Source: Poteriospumella lacustris
Lineage: Eukaryota; Sar; Chrysophyceae; Chromulinales; Dinobryaceae
NCBI GenBank assembly: GCA_008000375.1
Contig: SMOI01000182.1
Span: 10,972 to 66,796 of the forward strand
DNA: 55,825 nt
Direction: 5' to 3'
Positions 53,854 to 55,825 of the stretch are shown here, piece after piece (the first letter of the stretch is position 1; the number at the start of each line of letters is the position of its first letter). A program made the translations under genes and the position numbers. The notes beneath the pieces are model-generated. The model was not told the DNA's origin and did no database searches. It saw nothing but the letters and a program-made list of their open reading frames with translations.

Positions 53854-55825
53854 ATGGCGAACAACAAAAACCAGCCGCGCAACAAGAAGCGCGCGGAGAA
53901 GGTCAAAGAGCTTCTGGACCGGCGGAAGGCGCGGCAGCGGGTGGCCAGCGCCACGAACATCGACAACGCCGACGTCACCAACGAGATGATCGAGCAGGAG
54001 CTCGTCGCCGCGCAGTGCAAGCGCGTCGCGGCGTCTCTGCCCGAGTTCTTCGACAAGTGCCGGCCGATCTCGACGCGACGCTCCATCGGCGACGCGAAGC
54101 AGCGCGTGGCGCAGTCGCTGCTGGCGTCACTGCCGACGCAGCCGCTGAAGCGGCACGTGGGGTGGCTGACGGCGCAGCAGCAGGACGCGAAGAGCGACCT
54201 GTCGCTGACGGAGGAGATCGCGCTCTTCGCGAGCTACGTTGGGGTAAGAGACGCGCTGACGCTGCCCGCTGCCCGCTGGCCGCTGGCCGCTGACCGCCAC
54301 CTGTGCATCTGTAGCTGACGGAGACCGAGCGACGCGCTCGCGAGTGCGTGCTGGAGGACCTGCAGGAGGCCGCGCGCGCGCGCTGGGCGGACGCGGAGGT
54401 GGTGGCCTTCGGGTCGTACGCGGCGGGGCTCTCGATCTTCAGCAGCGACATCGACCTCGCCGTCCTCTCCGCCGCCGCCGAGGCCCACGTCGCGCGGCCG
54501 CGTTCCGAGCTCAGCGACGAGGACGAGGACGGCGACGGCGGCGACTGTTTCGTCGTCGCGAAGCGGCCGCGGCTCAGCGGCGCCGGCGCCGACGCCGCGT
54601 CGCTGGAGGCGGTGCGCAGCGCCCTGCGGCCGCCGCCTGCGGCCACGGAGATGCGCGTGGAGCTCGACGAGGACGCAGCCGATGCGGCGCCGGAGGCGGA
54701 GGGCGCCGTGGAGGTCGCCTGGACGATCGACCGCTCGACGGCCGCGGCGCCGCTGCAGCCGCCGCGCGCCGGCGAGCGCCAGCTGGGCACCGTGCTGCCG
54801 TCGCTGCTGGGCAAGCGCAGCCGCGCAGACGGCGCCAGCGACGCGGACAGCTCCGTCGACGTCGACGTCGACAGCGTCGCGGCCAGCGACAGCGACTCGC
54901 AGTCGTCGCGGTCGTCGCGGACGCACACGAGCGACCTCTACGGCGTCGGCCAGCAGCGCCGCGCGCTGCTCCCCGCGCGCATCGACCCCGCCGCGAAGCC
55001 GCCCGGCTACACGCGCTTCGCCGACGCCGACGAGGCCGACGCGCTGCCGCTGGACCTCGACGTCGGCGCGGCGGACGGCGGCGGCGCCGGCGGCGGGCGG
55101 CGCTCGCTGCCGCAGGACGCGCTCGACTTCGCCAACGCCATCGACCTGTCGGCGCTGGCGCCGCCGCCGGCGCCGCTTTCGGCGCTGGCCGCGCGGCCGA
55201 GGCGACGGCGAAGCGGACGCGTGCGCGCCGCGTGGTGCTGCTGCGGCAGCTGAGCAGCCAGCTGCGGCAGCTCGACTGGACGACGCAGCTCGAGCTGCGC
55301 CACCGCGCCAAGGTGCCCATCGTGCACCTGACGCACCGCTGCGGCGTGCAGAGCGACGTGATGCTCGGGCTGAACGAGGACGACACGCTGCGGCTGGCGC
55401 GCGCGATGGCGGCGTGCTGCGGGCCGCGCGTGCTGTTCGAGCTGTCGGCGCTGCTGAAGCTGTTTCTGCAGCAGCTGCAGCTGGACGAGCCCTTCACGGG
55501 CGGCCTGGGCTCCTTCAAGCTCTACGTGCTGCTCACCGCCTTCTGCCAGCGCCACCCCGAGCTGCTGGGCCGCCACCGCGACCGCGCGCGCAGCCCCTCG
55601 ACGATCTCCGACAGCGACAGCGACAGCGATAGCGACAGCGACACGGACGGCGACGGCGACGGAGACGGCGACGGCGGCGGGGCCAACACGGGGCTGCTGC
55701 TGCTGCGCTTCCTGCAGCACTTCGGCCGCGCGGCGCACCTCGGCGCCGACACCGTCGTCACGCTGACGCTGCCCGCGCCGCCCGTCGCGCCGCGCGCCGC
55801 TGCGTCGTCGTCGACGGCGGCGGCG
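53854..55825 (+). CDS. Non-canonical poly(A) polymerase, TENT4/Trf4 type, truncated by window end
   Basis: A nucleotidyltransferase adding short tails to nuclear RNAs for exosome decay (TRAMP-like). Exon 1 is 53854-54243; the intron 54244-54314 (GTAAGA...CTGTAG) is in phase 0, and exon 2 runs off the window. The catalytic palm has FGSYAAGLSIFSSDIDLAVL-type sequence (residues about 162-180) with the DxD pair. The third Asp is in the block VPIVHLTHRCGVQSDVMLG, followed by LLKLFLQQLQLDEPFTGGLGSFKLYVLL, matching Trf4 central-domain blocks. Between palm strands lies an acidic insert of about 230 residues with Ser-Asp runs. The frame must change by one base near 55195-55210 to reach AKRTRARRVVLLRQL; no intron fits. 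A second Ser-Asp run is near 55611-55650. The C-terminus is missing. Confidence 0.87.

Overview
The window is nuclear DNA from a unicellular, flagellated eukaryote, probably of a photosynthetic lineage. Evidence for a nuclear eukaryote: short GT-AG introns (mostly 58-84 nt, donors mainly GTAAG, GTACG or GTGAG), a ubiquitin-S27a fusion gene, a Rab GTPase, a mitochondrial carrier and the ciliary protein CFAP57. Evidence for a plant/algal-type gene set: a class II DAHP synthase, a DusA-type dihydrouridine synthase, a pectin-acetylesterase/Notum hydrolase and a plant-like Mn-type cation efflux protein. The words TGTAA lie about 70-160 nt after many stop codons, like the UGUAA poly(A) signal of green algae. 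Telomere-like tracts are TTAGGG type. I cannot name the species. I see no rRNA, tRNA, CRISPR array, transposase or virus gene.

Layout. 1-6098: two convergent copies of CFAP57, the left one cut by the window edge, joined as a palindrome. 6717-12610: Mn-type CDF transporter and a diverging glycosyltransferase with a huge low-complexity insert. 13087-15048: palindrome of two convergent ubiquitin-S27a genes. 15216-17441: USP10-like deubiquitinase. 18873-23702: palindrome of two convergent PH-domain protein genes. 23865-29754: unknown 245-aa protein, ELMO-domain protein, ZIP-like transporter, DusA. 29755-32541: gene-poor DNA with telomere-like repeats, a broken membrane-protein gene and a small old inverted repeat. 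32542-42394: XRN-type nuclease with a signal peptide, NACHT-WD40 protein, class II DAHP synthase. 42395-43645: a 22-bp minisatellite and another inverted repeat. 43646-55825: mitoferrin-like carrier, Rab7-like GTPase, a possible tiny spliced gene, BUD23, pectin-acetylesterase, MgtE/SLC41-type transporter, aldo/keto reductase and a TENT4/Trf4 poly(A) polymerase running off the end.

The most striking feature is structural. Three unrelated genes in the first 24 kb each exist as a tail-to-tail inverted duplicate around a unique 0.3-0.7 kb spacer. Where both outer ends are visible, each arm carries one whole gene with its promoter and ends soon after the stop codon. Coding parts are identical while outer flanks have begun to differ, which suggests ongoing gene conversion. 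Two smaller, more decayed inverted repeats (31.7 and 43.2 kb) may be older products of the same process.

The genes are ordinary housekeeping, metal-transport, RNA-processing and ciliary functions and do not form one pathway. Several very GC-rich genes (glycosyltransferase, XRN, NACHT-WD40, DAHP synthase, TENT4) carry long Ala/Asp/Ser/Pro/Gly runs. Three of them need single-base frame changes to read through, which may be assembly errors.
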